Of a stretch of DNA of 64,000 bases, positions 10,801-25,800 are shown one piece after another. The notes under the pieces are model-generated. The model did no database searches and was not told the DNA's origin. It saw only the letters and a list, made by a program, of their open reading frames with translations. The stretch spans positions 436,921,377-436,985,376 of the forward strand of contig NC_092875.1 in NCBI RefSeq assembly GCF_028372415.1, read 5' to 3'. The stretch's first letter is position 1. Every line of letters begins with the position of its first letter. Both the position numbers and the translations under genes were made by a program. Source of the DNA: Notamacropus eugenii. Lineage: Eukaryota > Chordata > Mammalia > Diprotodontia > Macropodidae.

Positions 10801-13800
10801 GGACTTTTACACCCACTTCTATGTTACACAATACACTTGTGTATATTGTCTTTAGAAGCTTTGCCAACAGGGATAATTCTGGCTAATGATTCATACTGGG
10901 TGTGGGAGGAGGAAAATAATCTCACAAATTAATAAATACCAATTGAAAAAGAAAAATGTGATTAGAGCAGAGTTTTAGTTGTTAAAGAATAATCACAAAA
11001 GGCCAAGTAACACACGGATTGCAATATTGTTTCTTCCTAAACACTCACAATTTCTGTTATCATTATTGTGATATTGGAAAAGCAAAGTTAGATGTCATTT
11101 TCACTTGGCAGGGAGAGGAAAGGAACCCTTTTATAATTTTTATCTTATTAACATGCACAAAACTAACTCAGAGATTAAATCCCTTGAAATCACTAAAATC
11201 TTAAGGGTCCTATGTTATATAACCTTATACGCGCCACAAATAGGAATACCAATTTTGCAAATGTCTCATATTTAATTAGCTGTTTGTATACTGTCTCCTG
11301 CCCCTCTCGCCCAACCTAAGACTGCTCCACATACCTTCCTGCGTTTTCCCCAACCCCAATTGTATGGAACTTTAGTCCTTGCACATGGAAGGATACAATC
11401 ATAATCCTAGAATTTATAGTTGGAAAAGTTCAGACATCACCAGAACATGATTCCAAATTAAGCACACTTTTCACCACACTTTTTAACAGGTCACTGTGGG
11501 GCATTGTTAACAGAAAGCCTCAGAGACTCCTGATATGGTTAGAAGACAAAACCATTTTCAAGTCATATTTTTACATGGAGCTAATACAGGGTGAAGAATC
11601 AGAGAGAGAGAGTTGTTAGAATAGTTTCAGCTTGCTCTGAGCTCACTTTTAATTATCACCAAGCTTAATTACAGTTATTAAGATGCTATCTAGCTGAAAG
11701 AGAATTGTATGTTGAGATCTTTTATTTGAGCTCCTATGTTAAAATATATGGTTTTTAAGGCTCTGATGTGTCAGAATTTCCATCACCCCAGTGGCGAGCA
11801 CAGTGTCAGATACACTGTGTGTGTGTGTGTGTGCGCGCGCGCACGTGCGTGCACGTGTGTGTGTGTGTGTGTGTTCATCCGTTGCCGAAGAAGACCATGC
11901 CATCAGAGAAATAATGACATGACTTGCACTTGACTTTGTTTTGAGTGAGGGAGGACTGTGCAGGTCACCAGCCTCACTTCTCCTCCAGAGCCATCTGAAT
12001 CCAGTGACCAGATATTCATCAGGATGACTGGAGATGACCCAGGATGAGGCAACTGGGGTTAAGTGACTTGCCCAAGGTCACACAGCTAGTGAGTGTCAAG
12101 TGTGAGATTTGATCTCAGGTCCTCCTGATTCCTGCACTGATGCTCTATCCTCTGTACCACCTACCTGCCCCTGTCAGACACACCAAGTGCTTAATAAATC
12201 CTGGCTGATTGAGTGACTGCTTCATCCAGTTGAGGGCATAGGTATGTTATACTTGGGGTGGTTGAAGGGACAGAGCAGCCCTGAATGCCCCAGGCTCCAC
12301 TGGGTAATAGAGTATGATGCCAGCATAATTAAAAGATCCCAGAAGTATTTGCCAAATACAGAAATGCCAAAATTCTAAAGGCTGATGTATGTATGAGGGA
12401 AGGACTCATTCATATCTTTTTCCTCCATCTTCTTTGTCTTCTCCCATCTCTCTGGTGAAAGAGGGTTGAACAGAAAGTACAGAGTGGATCTGGAGACGGT
12501 AGATTGGACAAGCCTGAACTGGATTGATTGAACTATTGGGAGGACACTGAGGTTTCTAACCTTTCCAAATTAGTCCTGACAGCTTAATTCAGGCCTCTAC
12601 AAAGTCCCAAACTCATGGCAAAGTCAGATGGGAGATTGTTTTTGTTGTCATCCAGGCTTCTAGCAAAAGCATAAGGCAAAGTGGCAAAGTAAACAAAATT
12701 TGTCTTCAACCACCAATTTTGAATATCCCTTCCACCTTTTGCTGGCTGTTTTCTGACCACCTCAGTCTGGCTGCTCCATACTCCCTAATGCCTACCTCCC
12801 CCAAATTCCCTTCTGACTTCCTCTTCTAATCAAAATGCCTGTTTCATGAATTTGCTGATCTCATCTATACATTGATCTAATTATCAAAGTTATGAATGAC
12901 TAAAACTTTATACTGCTTGGAGGAGTTTTGCTCTTAAAAAAAAGCTTCTTAAAATGAATCTCCAGTTCTATATATGTGTAAGGTCATAGGGATTTTATTT
13001 TTTAATTGGGGAGCTTTCTCCATGCCCCTATATCCATGCCCCTATCTTTTACCTATGCTGACAAAAAAATGAAATACACAAAATCAGCATTGTATTTGTG
13101 CGCCATTGCCTCACTCTCCATCCGTCTCCCCTCAACAAACAATGTAATTGATTCTGACCTCCAAAGGCCTCAGTTAAACAAAGGATCATCCCTTGGGAAG
13201 AGAACATGGGCTGTCATAGAGAACATTCAGAAGTGTTCTTTAATGCACAGTGTCTCCTGTGTTGTTTATTGAACTGCCCAACTCCTCCAGTCATTTAAAA
13301 ATTATCATCCCCAACCTTATATCAAGGTGACAAACATACCTTTGCTTGAATTAGTGGTAAAATCTCTGAGAAGCAGTAAAGTGTAAACATCTAAGGACTA
13401 GGGACTTAAATATTTAGTTTACATAATAAGTCTTTTAAGGAAATGGTGTCTAATAATTTTGTGGCTTCTTAGAAGCCAAAACAAGCAAACAGATAAAGCT
13501 CTATAAAGGAAGATTGGGGCTCCTCACAAGTGACCAACTCTGGAAAAATGATTCTAAGCCTTGACTTTCTAGAACCTAAAAATTTTCCAGTTATCTAGAG
13601 GGATATCTCTATTTCTTTAGATGCTCTGTAGCTAGGCTGGTGATGCAGGTGAGATGACATATCTCAAAGGACTCCTCACTGAATCTCTGAGTCAGGGTTT
13701 GTGGGATAGAAATATTACCATGTGAAGTCACATACAATGTCTAGAGTGTGGAGGTTCTTAATCATTTCCCATGAATGCTCATCTAGCTTATAGCTTTCCT

Positions 13801-16800
13801 AGCCTATGAAGCACTGCACTTGCCACACCTTGAAGGTAGGAGTCCACTGGATTCATCATATCACTGGAGGCAGTCATGGGGCCAGGAGACAGCGGTGCAA
13901 ATAACAATGAGCCTACCAAATTGGCTGTCGCCAATGAACAGCTCCATGAACTTTAACTAGAAAGCCATCTGGCATTACCAGCAGGAGCTTATTGTTTCTT
14001 TCATTTAGTTTCCAGGAATGTTACTGGCATGGAGATTCTGAAATGACAGACCTAGTCACTGACCCACAGAGGGGTAAAGAGTCTGATCATTATTGGAAGT
14101 CCACTTGTATGTGGCCTTATTCCAAACTAGGCCTTGACTTATGGCCCAGAAAGAGCGGAAGTATTCAGCTACTGAGCTGTGTGCCTGTGAGAGCTTCCAG
14201 GTCTATTTACTATTTCAACAAAGTTTGTCCTCTGATATTGATTTCTTGAAGTTTTCTATATTAAATACCATTGCCAATTTGCAGGGCATACACAGATAGA
14301 AGAGAGATCACTTGGTAGCAAAGTTGTAGGCCCAAGTTCAGCCTATCATCATCAGATCTCAGAATAAAGAATAATAATCATTAAAACTATTTCATAGCAG
14401 TTACATAGAAAATAAGATCAGTAGAACAGACTAAACAAGAAGCAGAGACAAACAGCCTAGTGTTTGAAAATCCAAGGGTGGGGGAGACTCCTTATTCAAT
14501 AAGAACTGTTGGGAAAACGATAAAGCAGTTTGGCAGAAAGTATGTTGAACCTGGCATTTCACACCACATACTACAATAATCTCCAAATTAATAAACATCC
14601 AAAATGAGAAAGATCACATCACAAGGCAGGCAAGCTGGATGAGAGGGAAAGAAAGCAGCAAATGGGTGGTGGTATCATGTATAATTATGATTAAGGAGAG
14701 AATTCATGGTTAATCAGTAGGTAGTGGAAATCACAAAAGAAAAAGTCTGATTATGTAAAGTTAAGCCTTTTCACAAACAAAATTAATACAGCTAGAAGAA
14801 AGGAAACTTATTCTGAGAAAAACGTTTGCATTAGACATGTCTGATAACAGATTGATATTAAGAAAGGGGATTTAAACAAACATGAGATTAAGAGCTGTTA
14901 TAGCTTTCAAAAGAAGAAAAGCAATCAATTATGTGAAAAATGCATCAAAAAACTATTCTTGAGCAAAATACAAATTAAAAGAACTTTCAGGTATTACCCC
15001 TACATTGATAACTGATAATAATGATAAAGGATAAAAAAAATCAGTGTTGGAACTAGAAAACTGAAATTTGAAAAAGCTACTAAATTATAGCTATTTTGAC
15101 CCGTCAGTCTTGCTATGGACATATACCTCAAGGAGGTTAATAACTGAAAGAAAAGTACCATACATATCAAATACCCATAGATTATAAAATAGCTAAACAT
15201 TGTGGTATGTGAGCAAGATCAGATACTATTACCCCAGAAGAAGAAACAAATGTGAATTATTTCAAAGAAAACATTAGAAGATTTTTTTTGAACTGTTATA
15301 GGACCAAGTGAACAAAACAAGGTAGACAACATTTACTACCACTTCAATGATATAAATGAACAACAATGCACTAAAAAGCAACAGAAATTAGATACAGCCA
15401 GGTGTGCTTTATTCCTTTAATCCCTTATACTGAGGGAAACTGGAGCTAGCTAGTGGATCTCTTGAGTTTGAAAGTTCTGAGGTGCAGAAGGCTAAGCTGA
15501 TCTGTTTAAGTCTAACAGCAATATGGTGAGACTGACTAAGGAGGGGAGAACTGACCCGTATTGGAAATAGAATAGGTCAAAGCTCCCTTGCTAATCAGTG
15601 GTGAATGGTTATTGGACTTCTAGCCTGGGAAAAATATGGACAGCCAGTTTCCAAAAAAAGAAAAGAAATTAGTTGATCAATTACCAGTTAAAGGCCTGAT
15701 GATGAGGCATACTTCCTTCTTAGTAACAGAGGTGGTACACAGGAACATGGTGTTATATTTGCTCTAGAGCATGATTGTTGCCTGTTGGCAGGGAAGTGTA
15801 TTGTGAAGTAAAAAAATGAAAGCATCAAAAACATTTTCAAAATTAAAACAAGATGGGAAGGAAAAAATACTTTGAGGCAGGTAAAAGTTAGGCTACATTA
15901 CAAAAGACTGTATGTACTAAGAAATCAGGTAAGTATTTAAATATTATGAAAAGTTCAGAAAACTTTCAAAAAAGACAAGAGTCTGAAGAAAGTAGAAGGT
16001 AATCGTTACCTGAAACAGACAGTAATTCATAGTAAAGGGCCAAAATAGTAAGCATTCCCCATATTGCCAAGAGCTAAACATTATCTGTCTTTATGCTTCT
16101 CTCATTCCTGTAAGACATCCAACACCATGTTGAAGAAGACATTCTGGATGGTGGGGAGTATAAAGTAGAAGCAACACCTGGATATAACTTGTAAATGCTT
16201 CTGAAATGACAAACCTTGTCCCAAGGACCTTTAAACTCGTAAAGGTACATTGTAGAAGATACTCTTAGAGAAGTTCAGATGTTACACTAAGTAGTCAGTT
16301 TCTTTGGGCATGGAAAAATGTGATGGACAAAGGCCATCCCCCCAAAAAACCCCAAAACCAAATGACAGGAGAATCTGTTTAGAACTAGAGTGGAACAGTG
16401 AAATCATTTAGTCAAACCCCTGTCATTTTACAGATCCAGAAACTAATGCCTAGAGATGTTAAGTAATTTCCACAAGACCATGGCAACAGAGAGAGGATTC
16501 CAGCATGGATGCTTAGACTCCATATCCAGTGATCTTTCTACTAAGCATGCTATTTTTACAATGTTATCCTATCATTCTTTTTTGTTGTTTATTATGTTTT
16601 GCAAATTTATAAACTACTCATATACAGGTTTCCTGCTCTGGAATGAACTCCACCATTTTTACCTGCAAATTCATATCAGTTTTTAACCTTTGATGGCAAA
16701 TAAAACTTAAAGGAAAATGCAAAATACTGGCTTCCAGCATGCTATGCAAGCAAGGATTGTAAAAGGGCATATGATTCGGTGGAAACAGTCGTAGTACTGA

Positions 16801-19800
16801 ATCCAGTACTTAATACTAAACAAACACAGTTTATGTTGAAATCTTTGAGAAGATTAATGTTGAATTCTCAGTAGAATCCAAAGTGTTTGCAAACACAGGG
16901 CAGGTCAATATTCACAAAGGAATTTGGCAATGAGATGCAGTGTCTCTGAAACTATGCCACTAACTTGAAAATGCTGTTCCATCATCTTAACTTGAAAATT
17001 CAGAATCAAGATCAATGAAAACACTTCCATTTGCCTTTTGAGTGTGATTGTTTCATTACATGTGCCATCCTAATGCTACTATGGCTTGTGGAAGTCAAGA
17101 GATGAACCTTGATAAAAGAAATCTGGCATATATAATGTACATTGGTCACAGGACATGGTGGATGACTTGCAGTGTGAGAAAGTACAGCCATCTACCTAAC
17201 TCAGATGCCAACATTTAAGGGCATGGACAGGGAATGGATCAGAAGAGGTCAAGTCAGCTATACTGTTGTCCATGTAAATCATGACAAGTATTTAGCTCAG
17301 TTGTGCTGTTCAAAATAAGCTACAAATTGAATATTAATCCATAATAAAGTACAAAAATCATAGACTTGCCACCAGGCAGCCTACAATGAAAAGGACCAAG
17401 TACAGAATCTTCCTATATAATCACATGACAAATGAATATTTGCATCCAGAGCTAGAGCCAAGGGAAAGGGGGATGGGAAAAGGGAATATACACTTAGAGA
17501 GAGCCTGCAATGTGCCAGGCACTCTACTAAGCTCTTTACAAATATATTGATCCTCATAACAACCCTGGGAGACAGGTGCTATTATCCCTATTTTACAGTT
17601 GAGGAAACTGAAGCAAACAGAGGTTAAGTGACTTGCCCAAGGTTACACAGCTAGTAAGTATCTGAGGCTAGATTTGAAATCAGGTCTTCCTGACTCCAGG
17701 TCTATCATTCTATCCAATGTGCCATCTACTTGCCTCAGATATGATAATAGCTCATTCACATAATACTTTACAAAGTATTTTCTTCACAAAAAATCTATGA
17801 AGTAGTGAAAACATTATTCCCATTTTTCAGGTTTAAAAAAAGACCCAAAGAAGTTACTTGACCAAGATCACATGACTGGTAAATGGCAGAAGAGAAAATT
17901 GAACATATCTTCAGACTCTGACCCAGTATTCTTTTCACTCTTATCTTGGCCTCTCTAATACCAGAGCCAATTTGAATGAACAAAAATGACAGACCATTGT
18001 CATCGTTGGACCATCCAGCTTTTAGACTGGATTCTATAGAAACACAAAGAGCTAACAGTAAAGTTGAAAATTCACTAGGGATGAGCTATTGGTTAAATTG
18101 CTTGGGCAGAGATTAAAATTTCAAACAAAGCATCAGTTTGGGAACATTTATTTGCTTGATGATGAATCCGAATGATTGAATGTACCTAAGTTGGTCATTG
18201 CAACAACCCTGCAAGACAGTGAATCAAGGACCATTATTTCTATTTTTCAGCTGAATAAACTGAGTCTGTGAGATTAAATGATTTGCACAAGGTCATATTG
18301 CTAGTAAGAGCCAGGATTTGGACTGCCAAGTTTAGTCTCTCCACCTAACCCATGACACCACTGTTATATTTAAGGAAACTTTTTTTCCCTTAAAAAAACA
18401 CAAAAATAACAAAAAAAAGTTTTCTATATTCTCTTCCCTACATGCACTTAAATTTTCAAGAAATGGGTTAGGACAGTTTTGTCAGTATTTGTCACCCTTT
18501 CTTCTAAGGATCTCTAGCTTGTGATAAGCATGTTCACATTTTCCTTGCAACATTCTTATTTTGTAGCTAGGTAACTGGAGCCTCCAAATTAAGTAATGCA
18601 CACAAGGACATTAGTCCTAGAACTTGGACTAAAATTCAGGTTTCCAATTCAGTACAAATGCTTTTTCCACTTAAAATACATTGCATCCTTTAAGAATTAG
18701 GGTCTTACACTATACTGTTTATCCATATAAATCTCCCACTGATTCATTTATGTCTTGAGAAGAATAAAATGATTACCAGTAGACTTGAATAATTTTTATA
18801 TATTTTAGGTAAATTGAAACTGGGTCTGTTCAAATGAATGTGTGATCTCATTGATTTGACAGTTCTGTCCATTGACATAGATAAACCATCCACACTGAAA
18901 ACATTCCTTTATAAAAGGTAGCTGTAGACACTTAGTACTAGTCAATATAATAGTTACATAGAGAATGTACTTTAATATTTTTGGAAAGAAAACTAAAAGA
19001 AAATTGGCTTGTAGTTGTATGTTTGCTAAATGTATTTGTCATATTTGCACCTTTTCATTGTTTTATGGTGAGCTACTATGATGAACAAACTGCTGCTTTT
19101 GAAATTTAGTAAAGCTGATTCCATAGTTTTAGACCACAGCTTGTTAACTTTTAGGTGTTTCTTTCGTTACCAACTATAGATACCGAGCAGAAGGAATAAT
19201 ACCAGAGACTCCAACTAAACTCATTCAGTTTCTGTACCTTCCTGAACACAGAAGCAAGTGGGATAGATCATTACATACATACAGAATATTACACAGGATT
19301 GATTCGGTAATTCATTGTTTAATGTAGAACTTTAACTGCGTAGTTTAAATATTTTGTGTTTCAATTGCCTGATAAACTATATGAGATTTTGTTTTATCTT
19401 GAACTTGACTTCATTATGTGCACATATACTATTTAAAGAATTCAAACTGTTGTAACTTTTTCATATATAAAAAATCTTGAAGGTTTCATTTTTGTAACAT
19501 AATAGCTCTTCATCCCTATCACTAAATAACAACAAAGTATATTGCTAAAAAGAACAAGGTTAGGAATTCTGTCTCTAAGTGGGTCATTTAGCTTTGTTTC
19601 ATTCCCTAGCTACTGTCTTCGCTCTTAACCTTGCCCAATCATCTTGCAGATGTGTGCCTTTCATCACAAGGGGAATGAAGAGTGAATACCAGTGTAAACC
19701 ACCCCAACTTCTTCCAAACAACTCATAGTGTGCTTCTTCCTGATGGTGGATCAATAGAATCATCATTGTAAATGAAAGATGGCATTGTCAGATAGCAGTG

Positions 19801-22800
19801 GGTACTCAAGCACCTTTATTATGAGGAATGAAAAAAGGAAAGTGAAATCCGAAAAAGCAATAGAAGAGGGAAAGAAAGGAAGAAAAAGACTGAAGGAAAA
19901 GTTTAAGAGTAGAAAGCAGGACAAAGAGAAGGAGAAAAATAGCAATGAATAAGAAATGGCAGCAATAGAAAATAACATTTATCTCATATATCTATCAGGA
20001 AAGGGGGAAGTGGAAGGATAGGAGGATGTTAACAAAATCAGACAAGGTGGTGTATGATCATAGAGATGAAGGTTGAAGAAAGATTCTGTATGTCTTTAAC
20101 TACTGTTTAAGGAAGCTGTCAAATTAAGCCCTGGTACTTATGACATTAAGAGGAAAGCAGGCTGGGCTTACTTCTCTAAAATTATTTTGCCTCACTTAGC
20201 TTTTTGCCTGTTTTGTATGTTTGTGTTATGGGTGATAGTATTTTGGTAAAAATCTGTATTTGTGGGAGAATCTTGATGATAATTCCTATAAGCAAATGCC
20301 TGTGGTCTTTTAATCCAGTTATATAGCCACAGGAAACAAGAACAACACTGGTAACTGTGGGTGGTGTCAAGTAGAACTTTTGGGAGCCCAGTAAATTGTT
20401 TACACTTTTTGCAAACTGTTTCCAAGACAATTTTTTTTCACTCCCTTGACCCTCTATATATCCTGCATTTCTCCTGCCTCAAAAAATGTCATTTTGTCAT
20501 GGTTGCCACCATAATGCAACTACTTAGAGCTCCATAATTGGAAGAAGAGAGAAATGATGATAGAGGTCAGCCTGCTTATATGCACCCTGTACTTTCTTAC
20601 CACCCCTAACAAAATATCCTAATTTCCCTAGACCCCTAAGGTCCTTGGGGATCCCAGGACCAAATCTGAGGAAGATCTCCCTCTCCTCTATTTGAAAAAT
20701 AGCACAACATTTTATTTATGGCTCTCTTGTTCATAGTACTCTTATGAGTACTTTAAGGAGTCCCACTATCAATTTAATATCTACATTAATGGACTTTTAG
20801 TCTTTAAAGTACTGTACTGAAGTTTACTTTCTTAAAATAACTTTTAACTACATACTTGGGACATAAAAGAGGAAAGGAGGACAAGAGGTTAAAAGAAAGT
20901 TGTAACTGTTCTTAAGTTTGGAATGGCATATAATGATTTTTGTACTAGTTACTCCTTTGCAGGTACAAGGTAGGATCTGGAGCAGAATTTTCCTTTCAGT
21001 CTAGAATAAAAAGGATTACTTTGTTGGTCCAACTTTTAACTTTCCTAAAGAAATAAAAACCTGATCATACCTTAAACAAATTTTACATGGAGAGAGGAAA
21101 TAGAATTGTTCTACTTTCCTACTAGTGTCTATTTTCTATGTCAGAGCTGAAGCCACTGGTTGCTTCTGGACCCATGCAAATTATTAATCTCTTTCCCTTT
21201 TAGGGCCATATGACAAAACCTCCTATGTTTAGGCTACCAGATGACAGGCAAACAAGTAGCCTACATGACTGAAACAGAGAATACAAGAGTAAGAAAGAAG
21301 AAAAAGGTTTTTTCTTGGGAGGTTTAGGGGGTTCAATCCCAAGGAGCAGGAAGAAAATAAGGTTCTGTATATAACTATAGATCTCATAGGATACTTTTGA
21401 CAAGCGTTTTATATGATTTGGTGATTTCCTACATAATTTGAAAGCTATATTTTTCTTTCAAAGAAAAACTAACTTTGGAGAATAAAGTTATTTTTGAGAA
21501 CACAAAAAAATTCAATTTTTGTAATAACAGATACAATTTCTATCTATTTTTTTGTTACAGGACACATTTATATTGCACACCATTACAAATAGTTTTGCCA
21601 TGGGTTCAATTGCCCCCAGAGACTTTGTTGACTTAGTACACATCAAGTACTATGAAGGGGATAAAGTGATTGTCAGTTGTAAGTTGAAACATTTTGATCA
21701 TATTTTGTTATAGATTGTCATTTATTGGTTTTTCTTTTTACTTGGTCCTACTCAGAATAATTATGTTCTCAAACATTTGCTTTTGACTTTTATTTTCCTA
21801 CTGGCATCAATAAATAAACTATTGAACTGGCCTCCCTTTGGTCTCCCGTTGGTCTCCCTTCACCCAGTTACTTTATATGACTGTCAAAATCTTTCTAAGG
21901 TATGGATCTGATTATATCTCTCCCTTTCTCATAAAACTTCAGCACCTCCCCAGTTGTCTCTAGGATGAACCGTGAACTCATTTAAGAACCCTCACTACAG
22001 GGCTCCAACCTACCTTTCCAGTACACTTGACATTTCTGTCAAACTATACACACTAGCTGCTTTCCAAACTCAATATTCCAGAAGAGATAGCTTCCCTCAA
22101 GTTTATCTCCCCTTTGGGTAGCTCACTGCAAATATCCTTAGTAACATTGTCACAGCTTGATGTGTTACAGGAGAAATTTCTTCTACTTATCTCCAGATTC
22201 AAATTAGGCCTTGTGGCTGAAGATCCTTAGATTGGGCTTTCATGATCTCCCTTCCTGTGAATGGGTTTTCCCTGGTTCTGATCCTGACTCTGGAAGGGAT
22301 TTGGCAGGCTCCTACATCTCACCCTTACGTTCACTAAGCTGAACTATAAACATGCACTGGATATGGATCTTTCTGTTTTATACTCATGTCTTCCAACATT
22401 ACAACTCAGATTATCTGTATAGAACGGTTATTTTGTAAGATCCTGGTTCCACTGTAATTAGGAAGTGTTTTGATACAGAGGTGGGGAACCTGCAGCCTCA
22501 AGGCCACATGTGGCCCTCTTAGTCCTGAAGTGCAGCCCTTTCACCGAATCCAAATTTCACAGAACAAATTCTTTTTAGATTCAGGGGGCCCCACTTGAGG
22601 ACTTAGAGGGCTTACATGTGGCCTTGAGGTTGCAGGTTCCCTACCCATGTTTGTATGGTTATGTGTTGTACATGACATTAAATTTCTTACCTCCCCAATA
22701 ATTGTTCAAAATTCTATCATTCAATACTAATACGTATTTACATATATTATATATATATTTATATGTCGTATAATACTCAGGTATTATGTAATATATAATA

Positions 22801-25800
22801 TTCCATTTGTGTGTGTGTGTGTGTATATATATACATATGGTACTTTCAGGTTTCCAAAATGCTTTCTTTACAACCACCTTGGGAATGGGGTAGTGTATTA
22901 TTTCCACTTTACAGGAGGAAACTGAAGCTAAGAGGCGAAATACCTTGTCTGTGCTCTTAAGTGACAGAGACGAGACCCAGGTCATCTGATCACCTTGTAT
23001 GGCCACACATTTGTCTCTCTAGTACAAGTGGGTTCAGATGAAACAAACAGACAAGAAGAGGCGAGTTGCTCTCCAGTGTAAGGAGAAAGTGAGAATGGAG
23101 GCGCCTTAAGCAGGTTAAGGAAGGGGCACATTATGTAACTGACCAATTGAAGATACAAAACTTAGCCAGAGCTTGATTCCTAGTACTACTTGCCACACGT
23201 ACCACACTACCATACAGCCTATGTGCTGCACTTAAACATGGAGGTACCTTACTTGATGCTTGATATATTAGATGCAACTTGAAATTTTGAGTGTAAATCA
23301 CATTTTTGCCATTCATTATCTTGTTTTAAATCTGTTAGGGGAAATGTGCATTTGAAGTAAGCCAGCAATTAATCCTTTGGGAAACACAATCTTCTATAAT
23401 CAGAATGGTTGCCCTTTGGTGTTCTATGATTCCTCATTTTTATATACAGGTTTGTTTTTTAAATGCTCCTACTATAGTGGTCTGTTCTTAAGTTAACTGC
23501 CTATTCATCTAAAGATACGTAAATAGGTTTTCCTCTGTGGTAACATAAAAAAATACTTAAGCATTTAAAAAAATCTAAGCAAATCCTAACATATAGAAAA
23601 CTCATTATATATTACCTTACATTTGTATAGCATTTTATGTTTTTATCTCATTTGATTTTCACAACTACCCTGTGAAGCGGGGAGTCATTGGTATCACTTT
23701 TCAGTTTTACATAAAGAAAAACTGGAGCTCAGGAAGAAGTAGTAATTTATCCAAATGCTCCCTTTTTAACTTTTTAACATGTGTGTTGGAAGACAGATGT
23801 CCTTTACCCAGCCTATCCCTAGGAAGATGTCTTTTTTTGTATTTTTTGCTAAAATTGTAATATGAAGTGGAATGGGGGGAGAAGCCTGATGCTTAACAGC
23901 AGTAGTTTTTTGTTTTTTGTTTTTTATCCTCAGCATTCAGTACTTAGCAAAGTGTTTGGCACACAATAATTCCCATTCCCATTACAATCACTTTGGCAGT
24001 CAGTTAGCCTGGAGCTTAAGATGGTGTCAAACTTTTTTTTTCTCTTTTCTGCTGTATTTATTTTGTAATCATAGGTAACCTTTCCTTTATGGAATATATC
24101 ACATAAAACCTCTTCTTTCAAAATACAAGGAAAAGAACAGAAGCAGAAATCAGCATCAGAGATTGAAGGCTGGAAGTTGGACTTTAGAGAAATCCATCCC
24201 ATCCCAATTACAAATGAGGTCACAAGCCCAGAAATTAAATGACTTGCCCAGGGTCACACAGCTAATATAATTTGAAACAAAAATAATTTTTGAGCTCTTT
24301 TGATAACATCCTCAATCCTATATAACACCAACTTATTAGACTTTTTTTTTTTTTGGCAAGGCAATCAGGGTTAGGTGACTTGCCCAGAGTCACAGAGCTA
24401 ATAAGTGTCTAGACTGATTGTTTAAAAAATTCTGAACCTGACCAACACCAAATTAGATGAGCATTTTCATCCGCCCAATAAATAAGAAAACAAATGTCTT
24501 GTACATGGGGCTGCAGATCTATGTTACAAGCATCTCTTCTTTTTAAATAAATAATTTAACTTTTTTTTTTTAACATTTTATTTACAAAGTTGTCCTGCTT
24601 GTCTGTGCTCCTTTGTTCTATCCATCCTTCCTTTGACAACAGTATCAGGCTCAAAGCAACACAGAATAAACACTTGTAATCATTCCTTTACCAACATTTA
24701 CTAAAGTGTGTGCGGATCATTATATTAGTCACCAGAAGATTCACAAAGTTTAAATAAGACCATTCTTGCCTCCGTGGAATATAGCTTATGATGTAAAATA
24801 ATTTTTAGACAGAATTATCAGGAGTTCAGTACCAACCAAACTCATTGATTCTTCCTCGTAAAACTTCTCTAGTTTGTCTAAGAATCACCTAAAAAACCTT
24901 TAGATGTTAAGTCAACCAACTGATCTTTATTCCTACGGATACAAAATGAAAAACCACTTGCTGTCCTCAAGAATCTTAGACAAAACAAACTCAGATTCTT
25001 AATGACATTTAAAATTTTTAATTTTACCCCTAAAGATGCAAAAACAATCATTAGAAATGTCAAATTAAAGACAGTATGAGAGAACAGAGTATATATACCT
25101 ATGTATATCCCTAAAGATGAATGCTGGCAAAGATTAAGTAAAACTGAATGCTGTTTCATAAGTATTTTCTTTAGAGAATATAATGCTATATTGTGTATTT
25201 GCCATGTATATGAAAAAGTTTTCATTAAAATGCCTTTCTTTCTTAAACTACATAGCTGTTAGTGTGGAACATCCACAGTGTCCTCCAACTTCAAGTTATA
25301 TCCGTGGTTATAACAATCCTTGTGGCTACGTATGTTCACCACTGCCAGAGTAAGTAACTGGTATGCACATTTTAAAAAGCAAAACTGTTATTCAATTTAT
25401 AAAATACAAAATTCGGATACTCTTTGCTAAATATAGAAATGCATTCTAGTAATGCTAGTGAAATTCTGTTAAGTAAATCCTATCTTACCCGTTGACTTCT
25501 ATTATGAAATTGGAGATGCATTTTGTTGGGAAAAAATGTGGTTCCTAGGTTTTAGGTCATTCTTAAGCATAAGTAGACCAGGAAATTACTTTAGAAGTTT
25601 TCTATTCACAAAAACATTACCCTACTGGCCTGTAACTGATGTTTTACTTTTCTCTATCAGAGATTCATTCCTTTATATCATTAAATAATTGTGCCTGATT
25701 TTAAAAAGAATGCAAATAGCCATGGATAGCTAATGCATTAAGAATTAACATCTTACCATTAATGAATTCATCAAATCAGTTCCATATAACAGCTAACTAG

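Larger units (their letters stand above)
3633..19179 (+). other. STARD6: STARD6 intron 2 (15.5 kb)
   Basis: GT-AG intron holding most repeats of the window. Stretches where I see nothing nameable: 5160-6350, 6990-7555 (possible decayed coding remnant), 9000-11790, 12220-14380 and 15680-17460. No ORF in them resembles a known protein with useful length. Confidence 0.75.

Noticed and set aside
15397-15650. A functional 7SL RNA gene
   Set aside because: Internal losses, an altered 3' end, an A-rich tail and a target duplication mark it as a retropseudogene.
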